Program-made: the position numbers and the translations under genes
In this document: positions 33,271 through 42,412 of the stretch, piece after piece
How positions within the stretch are numbered: position 1 is the first letter of the stretch
How the letters are laid out: each line of letters begins with the position of its first letter
Notes under the pieces: model-generated
The model's input: only the letters and a program-made list of their open reading frames with translations
Databases searched by the model: none
What the model was told of the DNA's origin: nothing
Assembly (NCBI GenBank): GCA_963756605.1
Contig: CAVWOT010000009.1
Location: 248,001 to 312,000, forward strand
Direction: 5' to 3'
DNA: 64,000 nt
Origin: Bog-159 sp963756605
GTDB lineage: Bacteria; Acidobacteriota; Terriglobia; Bryobacterales; Bryobacteraceae

Positions 33271-35409
33271 CTAATTGACGTCATACGTGTGGATCTCTGC
33301 CCCGTCCAGGTATTTGTCGAACCACGCGACGATGTGCTGCAGGCGCTCGACGCGATGCACCGGTTTGCCCGAACGCGAAAGCTCGTGGGTCTCGCCGGGA
33401 AAGCGCACCATCACGACCGTCTTGTGCAGATACTTTAGCGCGCGGAACATCTGCTCGCCGCCCGCGCCCGGTGGAGTGCGCATGTCGCTCTCGCCTTCGA
33501 CCAGCATCAGGGGCGTGGTGATCTTGTCGACGTAAGTGATGGGCGACCGCTCTTTGAAATCCGCCTCCTGCTCCCAAGGTGCGCCGCGGAACCAGAAGGG
33601 CGTGAACAGGGTGAAATCCGCGGTGTACCAGAAGTCGCGCCAATCGGCAATGGAGCGCTGCGAGACAGCGGCTTTGAAGCGGGTGGTGTGGCCGACGGTC
33701 CAGTTGGTGAGCACGCCGCCGCCACTGCCACCGGTAACTCCCAGCTTATCGGGGTCAACCCAGCCGCGGGCGATGAGGTCGTCCACGCCGGCCATCAGGT
33801 CTTTGAAATCGTCGCCCGGATAGGCATACTGGATGAGGTTGCCGAACTCCTGGCCATAGCTGGTGCTGCCGCGCGGATTGGGGTAGAGCACGACGTAGCC
33901 CTTGGCGGCCATCCATTGAAACTCGTGATCGAAGGTGTAGCCATAGGCGGCGTGCGGGCCGCCGTGAATATCCAGGATCAGCGGGTACTTCTTGCCGGGT
34001 GTGAAATCGGGCGGGCGCTCGACCCAGGCCTGGATGCGGCGGCCATCGAAGCTCTTGTACCAGATCATTTCCGGTTCGGTGAGATTGAGCTGGCCAAACA
34101 GCTCGCCGTTGACGTGAGTAAGGCGTTCGAGGCGGCCGGATGCGCCATCCAACAGATACAGGTCACCGATGTTAGCGGGTGTCGAAATCAGGACGGCGGT
34201 CTTTGATCCATCGGGGGTAGCGCTATAGGAGAAGACATCTTGATCGCCGCTGGTGAGCGGCTCGACTTTACCGGTTTCGGCGTCGATGCGCTTCAGATTG
34301 GCACGGCCCTCTTCGGCGGAATCGACGAAGATGCTGCGGCCATCCGCGCTCCAATACGGCTTCGACGGACCGGAGCCGCGCGGCGGTGCCTGATCGCCGC
34401 CCACGCCGCCGCCAATATCGTAGTCATAAGCGGCGGTCAGATTTCGGGGAGTCCCGCCCGGTTCGGCGGGCGTAATGAACAGATCCGGCTGGCTGTAAGA
34501 GCGCTGCGCGAGGCCGCCCCCGGAATTGATGGAGCCGGCGAATGCAATGTGGCTGCCATCCGGGCTGAGCGAGATAGCGTGGATGGAGCCGTCGATACCG
34601 GCTACTTTGGCAATCTCGCCGCCGCCCGCGCTAACGGCGTAGATCTCATCGTGCGGCGGCTGGTAATAAGGCTCGCGCACGCGGTTCGAAGTGAAGTAGA
34701 GCTTCGCCCCATCGCGCGACCAGACGATATCGGATTCGCTGAATTCGCCGGTGGTGATCTGCTTCGGTTTTTCAGGACCGGCCACGACGGCCGGCACGGG
34801 AACTGCCCAGATGTGTGTGGGCCGGTCGGGATCGAAGTAGCCTTCGCCGTTCATGCGGTACGCGGCCTTCACGATCACGCGGACGTCGCTCTCATCTTCG
34901 TCTTTCGCATCTTTCTTCTTATCGAAATCCTTGGGCAGCGTCGTGGATAAGAATGCGATGGTGTGGCCGTCCGGCGCCCATGCCAGGCCGCTCGCGCCCT
35001 TCGGAATGTCCGTGAGCGGGCGCGCTTCGCCGCCGTCCATGGCAAGCAAAAAGATCTGCGCGGGTAGGGGCTTGCCGTCTTTGTCCTTCTGATCGGGCGC
35101 GCGCAGGAAGGCCACGGTGCGGCCGTCCGGCGACCAGCACGCGTTCGAATCACGCGTGCCGGAGGTGATTTGTCGCGCGGCGCCGCCGGCCGCGGGAATG
35201 ATCCACAGCGACGTTTCGTAGTTATCGTGCTTGGAGTTCACGGTAACGAGGGTGTAGACGATGCGCGCGCCATCGGGGGAGATTTGAGGGGCAGCGATCC
35301 AGCGGAAGGCATATAGGTCAGTTTCGGTGATGGGACGCTTGGGCGCGGCGGCGGCTATCGACAACCCGGCCAGGAGAACCAGCAGAAGACGTGAGCGCAT
35401 ATGGAGCAT
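33271..35409 (-). CDS. Secreted S9-family (acylaminoacyl-type) peptidase
   Basis: A 712-residue prolyl-oligopeptidase-family enzyme. Signal peptide MRSRLLLVLLAGLSIAAAA is followed by WD40-like propeller repeats (ISPDGARIVYTL, WSPDGRTVAFLR, WAPDGHTIAFLS, LSPDGSHIAFAG) over about 40-430. The C-terminal alpha/beta hydrolase domain has nucleophile GVTGGSGGGVLTNW, the acid in EGESDMRTPP and the histidine in FPGETHELSRSG. It hydrolyses oligopeptides in the periplasm. A second ATG at 35400, nine bases into the frame, may be the true start. It is a stand-alone gene. Confidence 0.93.
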   Translation of the reverse strand: MLHMRSRLLLVLLAGLSIAAAAPKRPITETDLYAFRWIAAPQISPDGARIVYTLVTVNSKHDNYETSLWIIPAAGGAARQITSGTRDSNACWSPDGRTVAFLRAPDQKDKDGKPLPAQIFLLAMDGGEARPLTDIPKGASGLAWAPDGHTIAFLSTTLPKDFDKKKDAKDEDESDVRVIVKAAYRMNGEGYFDPDRPTHIWAVPVPAVVAGPEKPKQITTGEFSESDIVWSRDGAKLYFTSNRVREPYYQPPHDEIYAVSAGGGEIAKVAGIDGSIHAISLSPDGSHIAFAGSINSGGGLAQRSYSQPDLFITPAEPGGTPRNLTAAYDYDIGGGVGGDQAPPRGSGPSKPYWSADGRSIFVDSAEEGRANLKRIDAETGKVEPLTSGDQDVFSYSATPDGSKTAVLISTPANIGDLYLLDGASGRLERLTHVNGELFGQLNLTEPEMIWYKSFDGRRIQAWVERPPDFTPGKKYPLILDIHGGPHAAYGYTFDHEFQWMAAKGYVVLYPNPRGSTSYGQEFGNLIQYAYPGDDFKDLMAGVDDLIARGWVDPDKLGVTGGSGGGVLTNWTVGHTTRFKAAVSQRSIADWRDFWYTADFTLFTPFWFRGAPWEQEADFKERSPITYVDKITTPLMLVEGESDMRTPPGAGGEQMFRALKYLHKTVVMVRFPGETHELSRSGKPVHRVERLQHIVAWFDKYLDGAEIHTYDVN

Positions 35410-35421
35410 TAGACCACAGGA

Positions 35422-35510
35422 TGTGGCGCACGCTTCAGCGTGCCGGGCGGGACTTCAGTCCCGCCGAACGGCGAACTGAAGTTCGCCGCTGGTGCTGAAG
35501 CGCGCACCAC
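35422..35510. repeat. Composite REP-like palindromic element
   Basis: An outer imperfect inverted repeat (GTGGCGCACGCTTCAGC and, at the other end, GCTGAAGCGCGCACCAC) encloses two perfect palindromes: GGCGGGACTTCAGTCCCGCC at 35446-35465 and GGCGAACTGAAGTTCGCC at 35470-35487. The same modules build the larger element at 58913-59157. It lies between the divergent S9 peptidase and ADOP permease genes. Confidence 0.9.
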
Positions 35511-35553
35511 GGAATTATCGGACATTTGCTGCGTTCCGGCGTCTAACTTCCTT

Positions 35554-38012
35554 ATGAACACGTTCTGGATGGATATCAAGCACTCGTTCCGATTGTTGCG
35601 CCAGAGTCCCGGCTTTACGATCACGGCCATATCGGCTCTGGCCCTTGGAATCGGCGCCAACACGGCGATTTTTTCCGTCATCAACACGGTTCTATTAAGC
35701 CGCTGGCCTTTCCCGAACCCGACCGCATCGTGACTCTCATGACCAGCACGCCTCAAGGCGCCTTCCCGGGCGCCTCTGTGCCCAAATACAACACCTGGCG
35801 GCGGCAGACGCAGGTGCTCGAAGACGTCAGCGCCTACGACACCGGCGGCCCGGGGCTCAATCTCGGCGGAAGCGACCATCCGGAGCAGCTTAAGGGCATC
35901 CACGTTTCGTACGAATTCTTTCATCTGTTCGGCGCGCAGCCTGTAATCGGGCGCACTTTTACGGCCGCCGAAGACCGTCCGCACGGCGGCAATGTGATCG
36001 TGCTGTCCAATGGCCTGTGGCAGCGCCGCTTCGGGTCCGACCCGGGCATGGTGGGCAAATCGCTGAAACTAGGCGACGAATCCTACAGGGTAATCGGCGT
36101 GCTGGCGTCCGGCTTCACGTTCGATCCTGCTCCGGACGTATACATGCCGTTCCAGGCCGACCCGGAAAGCACTAACCAGGGTCATTTCTTCCAGGCGTCC
36201 GCACGGCTGAAACCGGGCGTTTCGCTGAGCACCGCCCAAGCCGCATTGAAGGTGGCCGGCGGGGAATTCAAGCGCCGGTATCCGCAAGACGTCGATTCCA
36301 GGATGAGCTTCACGGCGGTACCCATGCAGCAACTCATCGTCCGCAATGTGCGGACCGCGCTTTTCGTTTTGCTGGGCGCGGTGGGCTGTGTGCTTTTGAT
36401 CGCCTGCGCGAACGTCGCCAGCCTGCTGCTGGCGCGTGCCACGGGACGCGCGCGGGAGATCGCCATTCGTTCCGCCATCGGCGCGGGGCGGGGCCGCATC
36501 GTGCGCCAACTGCTGACGGAGAGTTTGCTGCTCTCCATCGCGGGCGGCCTGGTGGGTCTGGCGATTGGCGCGCTGGGCGTGCGCGCGCTGCTGGCCGTCA
36601 ATCCGGGCGGTATCCCGCGCATTGGCCCGGAGGGTTCGGCGGTTTCCCTGGATTGGACCGTAATGGGTTTCACGCTGCTGCTCTCGCTGGCCACGGGCAT
36701 CCTGTTCGGGTTGGTTCCGGCGGTGCAGGCCTCGCGCGCGGACCTCAATATCACTCTGAAGGAAACCGGCGCACGCGGCGGCTCCGGTTTGCGCCAGAAC
36801 AAATTGCGCGGCCTGTTGGTTGTGGCGGAGATGGCGCTGGCCATTGTGCTGCTTATCGGCGCGGGGCTGCTCATCCGCACATTTTCGGCGCTGCATAGCG
36901 TGGCACCGGGTTTTGACGCGCACGACGTGCTCACCATGGATACAGCGCTTACGGGGAGTCACTTCGACCGGACCAAGGAGATTGACCTGATGACCCGCGA
37001 GGCGCTCGATCGCATCCAGGCCATTCCTGGCGTGGAAGCCGCCGCCGCGACTTCTTACTTGCCCCTGGAGGGCGGTTTGGGACTCGGGTTCGTGATCGAA
37101 GGCCGACCGCTGACCAATGGATCGGCGCACGGAGGCGCGGGCTGGAACTACGTCACGGCGCGTTTCTTCGACGTTTTCCGGATTCCTATTGTGCGCGGGC
37201 GCGCCTTCACGGAACGCGACGATGCCGCTGCCCAGCCGGTGGTGGTGATCAACCAGGCGCTTGCCAGACAGTACTGGAAAAAAGAGGAAAATCCCATTGG
37301 CCACCGGCTGATTATCGGCTCCGGTATGGGACCCGATTTTGCGCAGCCGCCGCGCGAGATCATCGGCATTGCGGGCGACGCGCGCGATGGCGGACTGAAT
37401 AGCGACCCGCAGCCGGAGACGTTCATTCCGCTGGCGCAGGTGGGCGACGCGTACATGGCGCTGAACAACCGCTTCATGCCGCTGAGTTGGGTGGTGCGGA
37501 CCAAAGTCGCGCCATTCTCGGTGTCCGCGCCGATCCAGCGCGCGTTTCAGGATGCGGCGGATTTACCAGCGGCGCACATACGCACCATGGACCAGATCGT
37601 GATGGGGTCGACCGCGCGCGATCAGTTCAATACCTGGGTGCTGGGTATCTTCGCGGCGGTGGCGATTCTGCTGCCGTCCGTCGGACTGTATGGTCTGATG
37701 GCTTACTCTGTGCAGCAGCGGACGCTGGAGTTTGGCATCCGGCTGGCGCTGGGTGCAGATTTTCCGGCGCTGCGAAATATGATCGTGCGGCAGGCCATGG
37801 CGCTGGCAGGCGCGGGGATCGTGATCGGAGTCGCGGCTGCTTACGGGCTGACGCGATTTCTGGCCACGCTGCTTTATAGTGTGAAGCCGACCGATCCGCT
37901 GGTTTTTGCGTCGGTCACCGTGCTGTTCGCCGGCGTGGCGCTGGCGGCGAGCTATCTGCCGGCGCGGCGGGCGTTACGCGTGGATCCGATCATCGCGCTG
38001 CGGTACGAGTGA
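35554..38012 (+). pseudogene. ADOP-type ABC permease, one early frameshift
   Basis: An 820-codon permease of a second ADOP subtype without the long N-terminal extension: MNTFWMDIKHSFRLLRQSPG, then ALALGIGANTAIFSVINTVL. At 35700 AAGCCG breaks the frame; AAGGCCG would give LLRPLAFPEPDRIVTLM and join the rest. After it come the MacB core (RTFTAAEDRPHGGNVIVLSN) and two FtsX blocks (VLLIACANVASLLLARATGR; GLYGLMAYSVQQRTLEFGIR), ending LRVDPIIALRYE. The gene is probably functional and the frameshift a missing G in a run. It is a single gene, divergent from the S9 peptidase. Confidence 0.88.
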
Positions 38013-38018
38013 CGTGGG

Positions 38019-38056
38019 GCAGGACTCCCGTCCTGCGGGCGGCGTCCACGCCGGCC
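38019..38056. repeat. REP-like palindromes after the ADOP permease
   Basis: GCAGGACTCCCGTCCTGC (38019-38036) and GGCGGCGTCCACGCCGGCC (38038-38056), two adjacent near-perfect hairpins just after the stop codon. The same pair of modules, in the same order, occurs at 46206. They may act as terminators or mRNA-stabilising hairpins. Confidence 0.75.
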
Positions 38057-38118
38057 TCTTCGCGTTGCGCCATTGGCCCGCACGCCTTCACATACAATGG
38101 CACTGAGGTGCAGCCACG

Positions 38119-39471
38119 ATGAATTACTACCAGGAGAACCACGCCGTCTTTCTCGAAGGGCTGAAGAGTTTCCTGCGTATCCCCAGCATCAGCACGCTTT
38201 CCGAACACAAGCCCGATATACGGCGAGCCGCCGAATTCGTCCTGAACGAACTGCGCGCGGCGGGTCTCACCGGCGAACTGATCGAAGGGGATGGCAATCC
38301 GCTGGTTTTCGCGGAGTGGACCGGTGCGCCCGGCAAGCCCACGCTGCTGCTGTACGGCCACTACGACGTGCAGCCGCCCGATCCGCTGGATGAATGGAAA
38401 TCGCCGCCATTCGATCCGGAGGTGCGTGGGCAGGATATCTTCGCGCGCGGCTCCTCCGACGATAAGGGGCAGACGTACATCCTGATAAAAGCCGTGGAAG
38501 GGCTGCTGAAGACGCGCGGCAAGCTGCCGGTGAACGTGAAATTCCTCATCGAGGGTGAGGAGGAGACCGGCGGCGAGCACATCGAAAGCTATGTGGCAAC
38601 GAAGCCGGCGCGCCTCGCATCCGACGCCGCCATTATCTGCGACACGGAGATGTTTGCGCCGGAGCTGCCCACCATCTGTGTGGGGCTGCGCGGCATGGTG
38701 TACGCAGAACTCGCCGTCGAAGGCGCGAATCATGATTTGCACTCCGGCGTGTATGGAGGCGCCGCTCCCAATCCTTTGCAGGCGCTGGCGGAAATCATCA
38801 GCGCGTTGAAGGACCGCGACGGGCATATTCAGATTCCGGGTTTTTACGACCGGGTGGTGCCGCCCAGTCCGAAGGAGCGCGAGGCTTGGGCGCGGCTGCC
38901 GTTTGATGAGCGCGACTATACAGAGAAGGAGATGGGCGCGCGCGAGTTGGTGGGCGAACCTGGCATCCCGCTATTCGAGCGGCTTTGGGCGCGACCCACA
39001 TTTGAAGTGCACGGCATCCGCGGCGGCTTCACCGGCGAAGGCGCCAAGACCGTGATTCCGGCGCGCGCGGTGGCCAAGATCAGCACGCGGCTGGTGGCCG
39101 ATCAGGACCCCAAGCAAGCCACCGAACAACTGAAGCAAGCCATCGCCAAGGTGTGCCCGCGCGGCGTAACCGCGGAGTTGAAGCCGCTGCACTCGGCGCC
39201 GCCATCGCTGGTGAACCCCGATAATCGATTTATACACGCCGCGGCGGATGCGATGTCGGAGGTCTTCGGCAAGCCCACGGTGTATATCCGATCCGGCGGA
39301 TCGATTCCGATTGTGGCGGCGTTTGAGCAGAGCCTCGGCATTCCAAGTGTGATGATGGGCTTTGGGCTGCCGGACGATAATCTGCATGCCCCGAATGAGA
39401 AGCTGCATCTGCCGAATTTTTATCGCGGGATTGAGGCGGTGGCGCGGTATCTGGATTTGTTGGGTGGATAG
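38119..39471 (+). CDS. M20-family metallo-dipeptidase
   Basis: A 450-residue zinc peptidase of the ArgE/DapE/CNDP group. Metal and catalytic motifs in order are LLYGHYDVQPPDPLDEW, RGSSDDKGQ, IEGEEETGGEH, ICDTEMF, the dimerisation-domain histidine in GANHDLHSGVYGG, and the C-terminal LHAPNEKLHLPNF. It cleaves dipeptides in the cytoplasm (no signal peptide). It starts at ATG 38119 after GCAGCCACG with a weak ribosome-binding site. Co-location with an S9 peptidase and, further on, an aminopeptidase P fits a peptide-utilising lifestyle. 39472-39730 downstream shows nothing. Confidence 0.93.
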   Translation: MNYYQENHAVFLEGLKSFLRIPSISTLSEHKPDIRRAAEFVLNELRAAGLTGELIEGDGNPLVFAEWTGAPGKPTLLLYGHYDVQPPDPLDEWKSPPFDPEVRGQDIFARGSSDDKGQTYILIKAVEGLLKTRGKLPVNVKFLIEGEEETGGEHIESYVATKPARLASDAAIICDTEMFAPELPTICVGLRGMVYAELAVEGANHDLHSGVYGGAAPNPLQALAEIISALKDRDGHIQIPGFYDRVVPPSPKEREAWARLPFDERDYTEKEMGARELVGEPGIPLFERLWARPTFEVHGIRGGFTGEGAKTVIPARAVAKISTRLVADQDPKQATEQLKQAIAKVCPRGVTAELKPLHSAPPSLVNPDNRFIHAAADAMSEVFGKPTVYIRSGGSIPIVAAFEQSLGIPSVMMGFGLPDDNLHAPNEKLHLPNFYRGIEAVARYLDLLGG

Positions 39472-39730
39472 CGGGCGGCGAGGAGCCCTGGTTGGCGCGG
39501 ACCTGCGAATCGCGACTCACCTCAGCTTGACGCGACTCGACCGATGTCTGCAGCCTTGCCGACTTGTCGGGAATAATCGACCCAATCAGCGTTGCCTGAT
39601 GAGGCTATCGCCTCTCGGAGTCAGGATCGGGCAACAGGACTCCGTAAATCGTGACACAAATACGCCGGGCCAAGTCGACGCCAGCCTGAAAAACTGAGCC
39701 GTCGGTATAGCACCAATCCAACAGTCGTTT

Positions 39731-40050
39731 TTAAGTGGATTTATTCAGGGACCCGCGGCGGGTCATTTGGTCAAGTACCTCTATTGCCATTCCTCCGTCG
39801 TCAACCCCACGGCGATTATGCTCCATGTCGGAGTAGAATTGCCGACACAGGCGTTCGAGCGCCGCCATATCGACCCGGAAAGGCACGTTCTCTATGTCGT
39901 CGACGACCGTCAGCGGACGAGACGAACATCGATCGTTCTGATCCCAGCGTTTATGAAGTTGACTGTTGTTTTCGTGCCGGACAAGGACAACACCTGTCCT
40001 ACACCCCACTCTTGTCGCTTCGGGAGCCTGACATGCTGGCCAACAGTCAT
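39731..40050 (-). pseudogene. DUF3553-type small protein, one frameshift
   Basis: From ATG 40050 the minus strand reads MTVGQHVRLPKRQEWGVGQV and TTVNFINAGIRTIDVRLV, the DUF3553 (Tudor-like) fold with its WGxGQV and FxxAGxxT motifs. One missing C near 39915 (GTCC for GTCCC) breaks the frame; the rest reads PLTVVDDIENVPFRVDMAAL, RLCRQFYSDMEHN and stops at 39731. About 106 residues. DUF3553 is of unknown function; related domains occur at the C-terminus of UvrD/PcrA helicases. A sound promoter lies about 100 bases upstream. Confidence 0.7.
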
Positions 40051-40154
40051 CTGTTCGAGTTCTCCGTGTCTGCTAGCGTCCTTCCGGTCCGCATTTCGGC
40101 GCGCGCAAAAAAAGCTGCCGCTCTGCTGTTAGGGACAGCTGAACCGCTTTTCCT

Positions 40155-40183
40155 AATACAACTCGCATTCGGGCCGCTGTCAA
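40155..40183 (-). promoter_or_regulatory. Candidate sigma-70 promoter for the DUF3553 gene
   Basis: On the minus strand TTGACA (40178-40183), a 17-base spacer, then TGTATT (40155-40160). The -35 is a perfect match, the -10 matches 4 of 6. The transcript would start near 40148 with a leader of about 98 bases. The rest of 40051-40393 shows no gene. Confidence 0.45.
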
Positions 40184-40393
40184 GGCCCAGCGCGCGCGCA
40201 TGTACGGCGGCCGAGCGCCCGGCAGAGCTCCAGGTCCCCATCAGATCCTAAGCCGACTTGTCGTTCCTGATCGCAGCAACGATTGGAGGCCGAACCAGAA
40301 CAGTCGCGAGGCGACAGCATGAACCGCGCCATGTAGGGGCCGTACGCCTTTGCAAAGGCTCACGCGGTTAAGCTAGGACGCGTGCGAGGCCGT

Positions 40394-41197
40394 TCAGAGC
40401 GGTACCAGCGCGCCGCTTTCAATGTCCGAGGCATGCCGCAGCCGCAATTGCGTTGGTAACGTCGGATGCTGGACTCGGTACGGGAATCCGTCATGCATGC
40501 GGCCGAGCAGCCTTCTTCCTGCGGCTTTTTTCCGTACGCCACCCCATTGCTTGAAGAAGAATGGGATGTTCGACGCCTTGCACTGCTCCCGAATCGAAAG
40601 CACCCAGGACTCTTTCATCGGTCGGGCTCCCGGCCCGCTCTCCCCACCCACGATCACCCACGAGATGCCTTTAAGAGGCAGTTTCCCGAGGTCCTCCAAA
40701 AGCGGCTCGACTGACAGGAAGCGAATGGTTGCGGGCGTCGCCTGCAAGTCTGCAATTCTCGGCAGGCCGTGCTTGCGGTCTTCCACTGACACGCCCCACC
40801 AGATATGCGCTTCTTTCGCCGCGTCCTGAAGCGGCCCGCAAAGCACTTCCCGCAAACGCTCGGACCGCTTGGTGAGCACCTGATATGTATGCCAGCGCGC
40901 CAGATGCATCGTAGCGGCCACTCGCAGAATGTACGACAGCGGAACCCCTTCGTGAAACAGATCGCTCACGGAGTTGACGAAAATCATCCTGGGCTCGCTC
41001 CACCGGAGCGGCTCTGCGAGTTTCTCGGGAACGAGTCTAAGGTCGAAGCCCTGCTCGAAGGGATGGTCCTTCACCCCTCGGAACCGTTCAGCGAACCGTT
41101 CCGCGTAGCAGTGCTTGCAGCCCGGGCTAATCTTCGTGCAGCCACGAACCGGGTTCCACGTCGCGTCAGTCCATTCGATTTTTGAAAGCAGAGACAT
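40394..41197 (-). CDS. DUF5131 (Gp37/Gp68-type) three-Cys-motif protein
   Basis: About 267 residues. The N-terminal SKIEWTDATWNPVRGC-TKISPGCKHCYAERFA contains the three-cysteine motif (C-x7-C-x2-C) that defines the family, followed by FVNSVSDLFHEGVPLSYI, YQVLTKRSERLREVL, WWGVSVEDRK, RFLSVEPLLEDLG, WVIVGGESGPGARPM and FFFKQWGG. The cysteine pattern resembles a radical-SAM or iron-sulphur site, but the chemistry is not established. It follows TcmP by 5 bases; GTG at 41206, overlapping the TcmP stop, is an alternative start. The pair occurs together in many genomes, including phages. Confidence 0.88.
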   Translation of the reverse strand: MSLLSKIEWTDATWNPVRGCTKISPGCKHCYAERFAERFRGVKDHPFEQGFDLRLVPEKLAEPLRWSEPRMIFVNSVSDLFHEGVPLSYILRVAATMHLARWHTYQVLTKRSERLREVLCGPLQDAAKEAHIWWGVSVEDRKHGLPRIADLQATPATIRFLSVEPLLEDLGKLPLKGISWVIVGGESGPGARPMKESWVLSIREQCKASNIPFFFKQWGGVRKKAAGRRLLGRMHDGFPYRVQHPTLPTQLRLRHASDIESGALVPL

Positions 41198-41202
41198 GGC
41201 GA

Positions 41203-42060
41203 TCACCCGAAATTGAAGCTAGGTTGGTCGGTGCCATACTTCAGCACCTGATCCCAAAACTTATGAGCCTTATCATGCCGTGAGAAGAGGGCAAGGTAAT
41301 AAAGTGGCAAGTTCTTTTCATCCGATCGGACCAGTTTCATGCGATCTAGAGGAGTCGGAAGGTAATCGAGGGATGCCATGCTTCTTGAGAACTCCATCGC
41401 GAGAAACTGCCTGAAGTTGCTCCTCGGTGAACCTGCGGCCTTCCATCGGTCTCGCCATTCGGTGCTCCCGAGTGCTTCATCGATCTTGCGGGAATTTCCT
41501 TCGACGTAGTGATCGTAGTTCCGATTCGCGTCCATACCGATCGCAAGCAACGCGCCGAAATCTATGAAGACCCGCGAAAGCTGTTTCAGAGTGTCGAATT
41601 TAATGCCGAAATCGAACGGGTCGACCATGCAAAGGCTCAATACGCGGTTGTCGGACGACCATTTTGGGATGGCCCCGCAAATCTCATCCACCTTGGCATC
41701 GCAATTCCCGGAGATGTAGCTCACGTTCGCCTCAGGTGCGATTCGCTTTGAACGGGCCTTTAGGACCGTGAGCAGCTGTTCATCTTCCTCACAGAAGATG
41801 TATTTGTCGAACGGGCAGGCTGCGGTCAAGGCAATGATCGGCGAGCCTTTCAAAAACGTGCGAGTGCCCTCGATATGGCCGAAGCCGCATCCCGCGTAGA
41901 GATCAATGTAAACCCGCTGATTCCATTTGTTCTTCATGCCGCTAGAGAATAGCTCATCGTACAGGGCCAGAAGGCGGTACTTTTCCTCCGCCCAGTGGTG
42001 CACGTCGGCGCAGACGAGGCCGTCGTCATCCACCTTGAGATTTTCTAAGGCCGAGCCCAT
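41203..42060 (-). CDS. tcmP: Three-Cys-motif partner protein TcmP
   Basis: About 285 residues beginning MGSALENLKVDDDGLVCADV and HHWAEEKYRLLALYDELFSS, then NKWNQRVYIDLYAGCGFGHI, a methyltransferase-like nucleotide-binding strand. IFCEEDEQLLTVL and SLCMVDPFDFGIKFDTLKQL follow. These are the landmarks of TcmP, always encoded next to a three-Cys-motif protein. ATG 42060 is chosen from the family start; TATACAAT lies directly upstream, so the transcript may be leaderless. ATG 42081 with AAGAGGAA is an alternative. The function of the pair is unknown. 42061-42412 upstream contains no other gene. Confidence 0.88.
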   Translation of the reverse strand: MGSALENLKVDDDGLVCADVHHWAEEKYRLLALYDELFSSGMKNKWNQRVYIDLYAGCGFGHIEGTRTFLKGSPIIALTAACPFDKYIFCEEDEQLLTVLKARSKRIAPEANVSYISGNCDAKVDEICGAIPKWSSDNRVLSLCMVDPFDFGIKFDTLKQLSRVFIDFGALLAIGMDANRNYDHYVEGNSRKIDEALGSTEWRDRWKAAGSPRSNFRQFLAMEFSRSMASLDYLPTPLDRMKLVRSDEKNLPLYYLALFSRHDKAHKFWDQVLKYGTDQPSFNFG

Positions 42061-42412
42061 TAATGATATTGTATAAAACATTTCCTCTTGAGAATGTATT
42101 GAGGCGGACCCGCCGTCTTCGTTTCGCCGTACGGGTATTCCGAGTAGAATCGGCGAACCGTAGACGCCCGCGTCAGGTCGCCACTCGATAACCAAACCAA
42201 GTACCAGAGCGGTCAGCGGATAGAAGTTTTGAAAGATTACTCCCCATAAACGCGCTTGGATCTGGGCATCTGGGGAATCGCCTCCATATGAGCGTCATCG
42301 CCACGACGCTGGAGTTCCCGCGCTCGAGCCTCCGCAACACGGCGTTTTGGTAGTTATTGATTCGGGTCGCGACGAAATCTCGCGGCAGCGCGAGCTCCCG
42401 AGCCTGCCTTCC

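Noticed and set aside
40254..40393. Possible structured RNA upstream of the DUF5131 gene end
   Set aside because: No stable, repeated or family-specific pairing was visible by eye.
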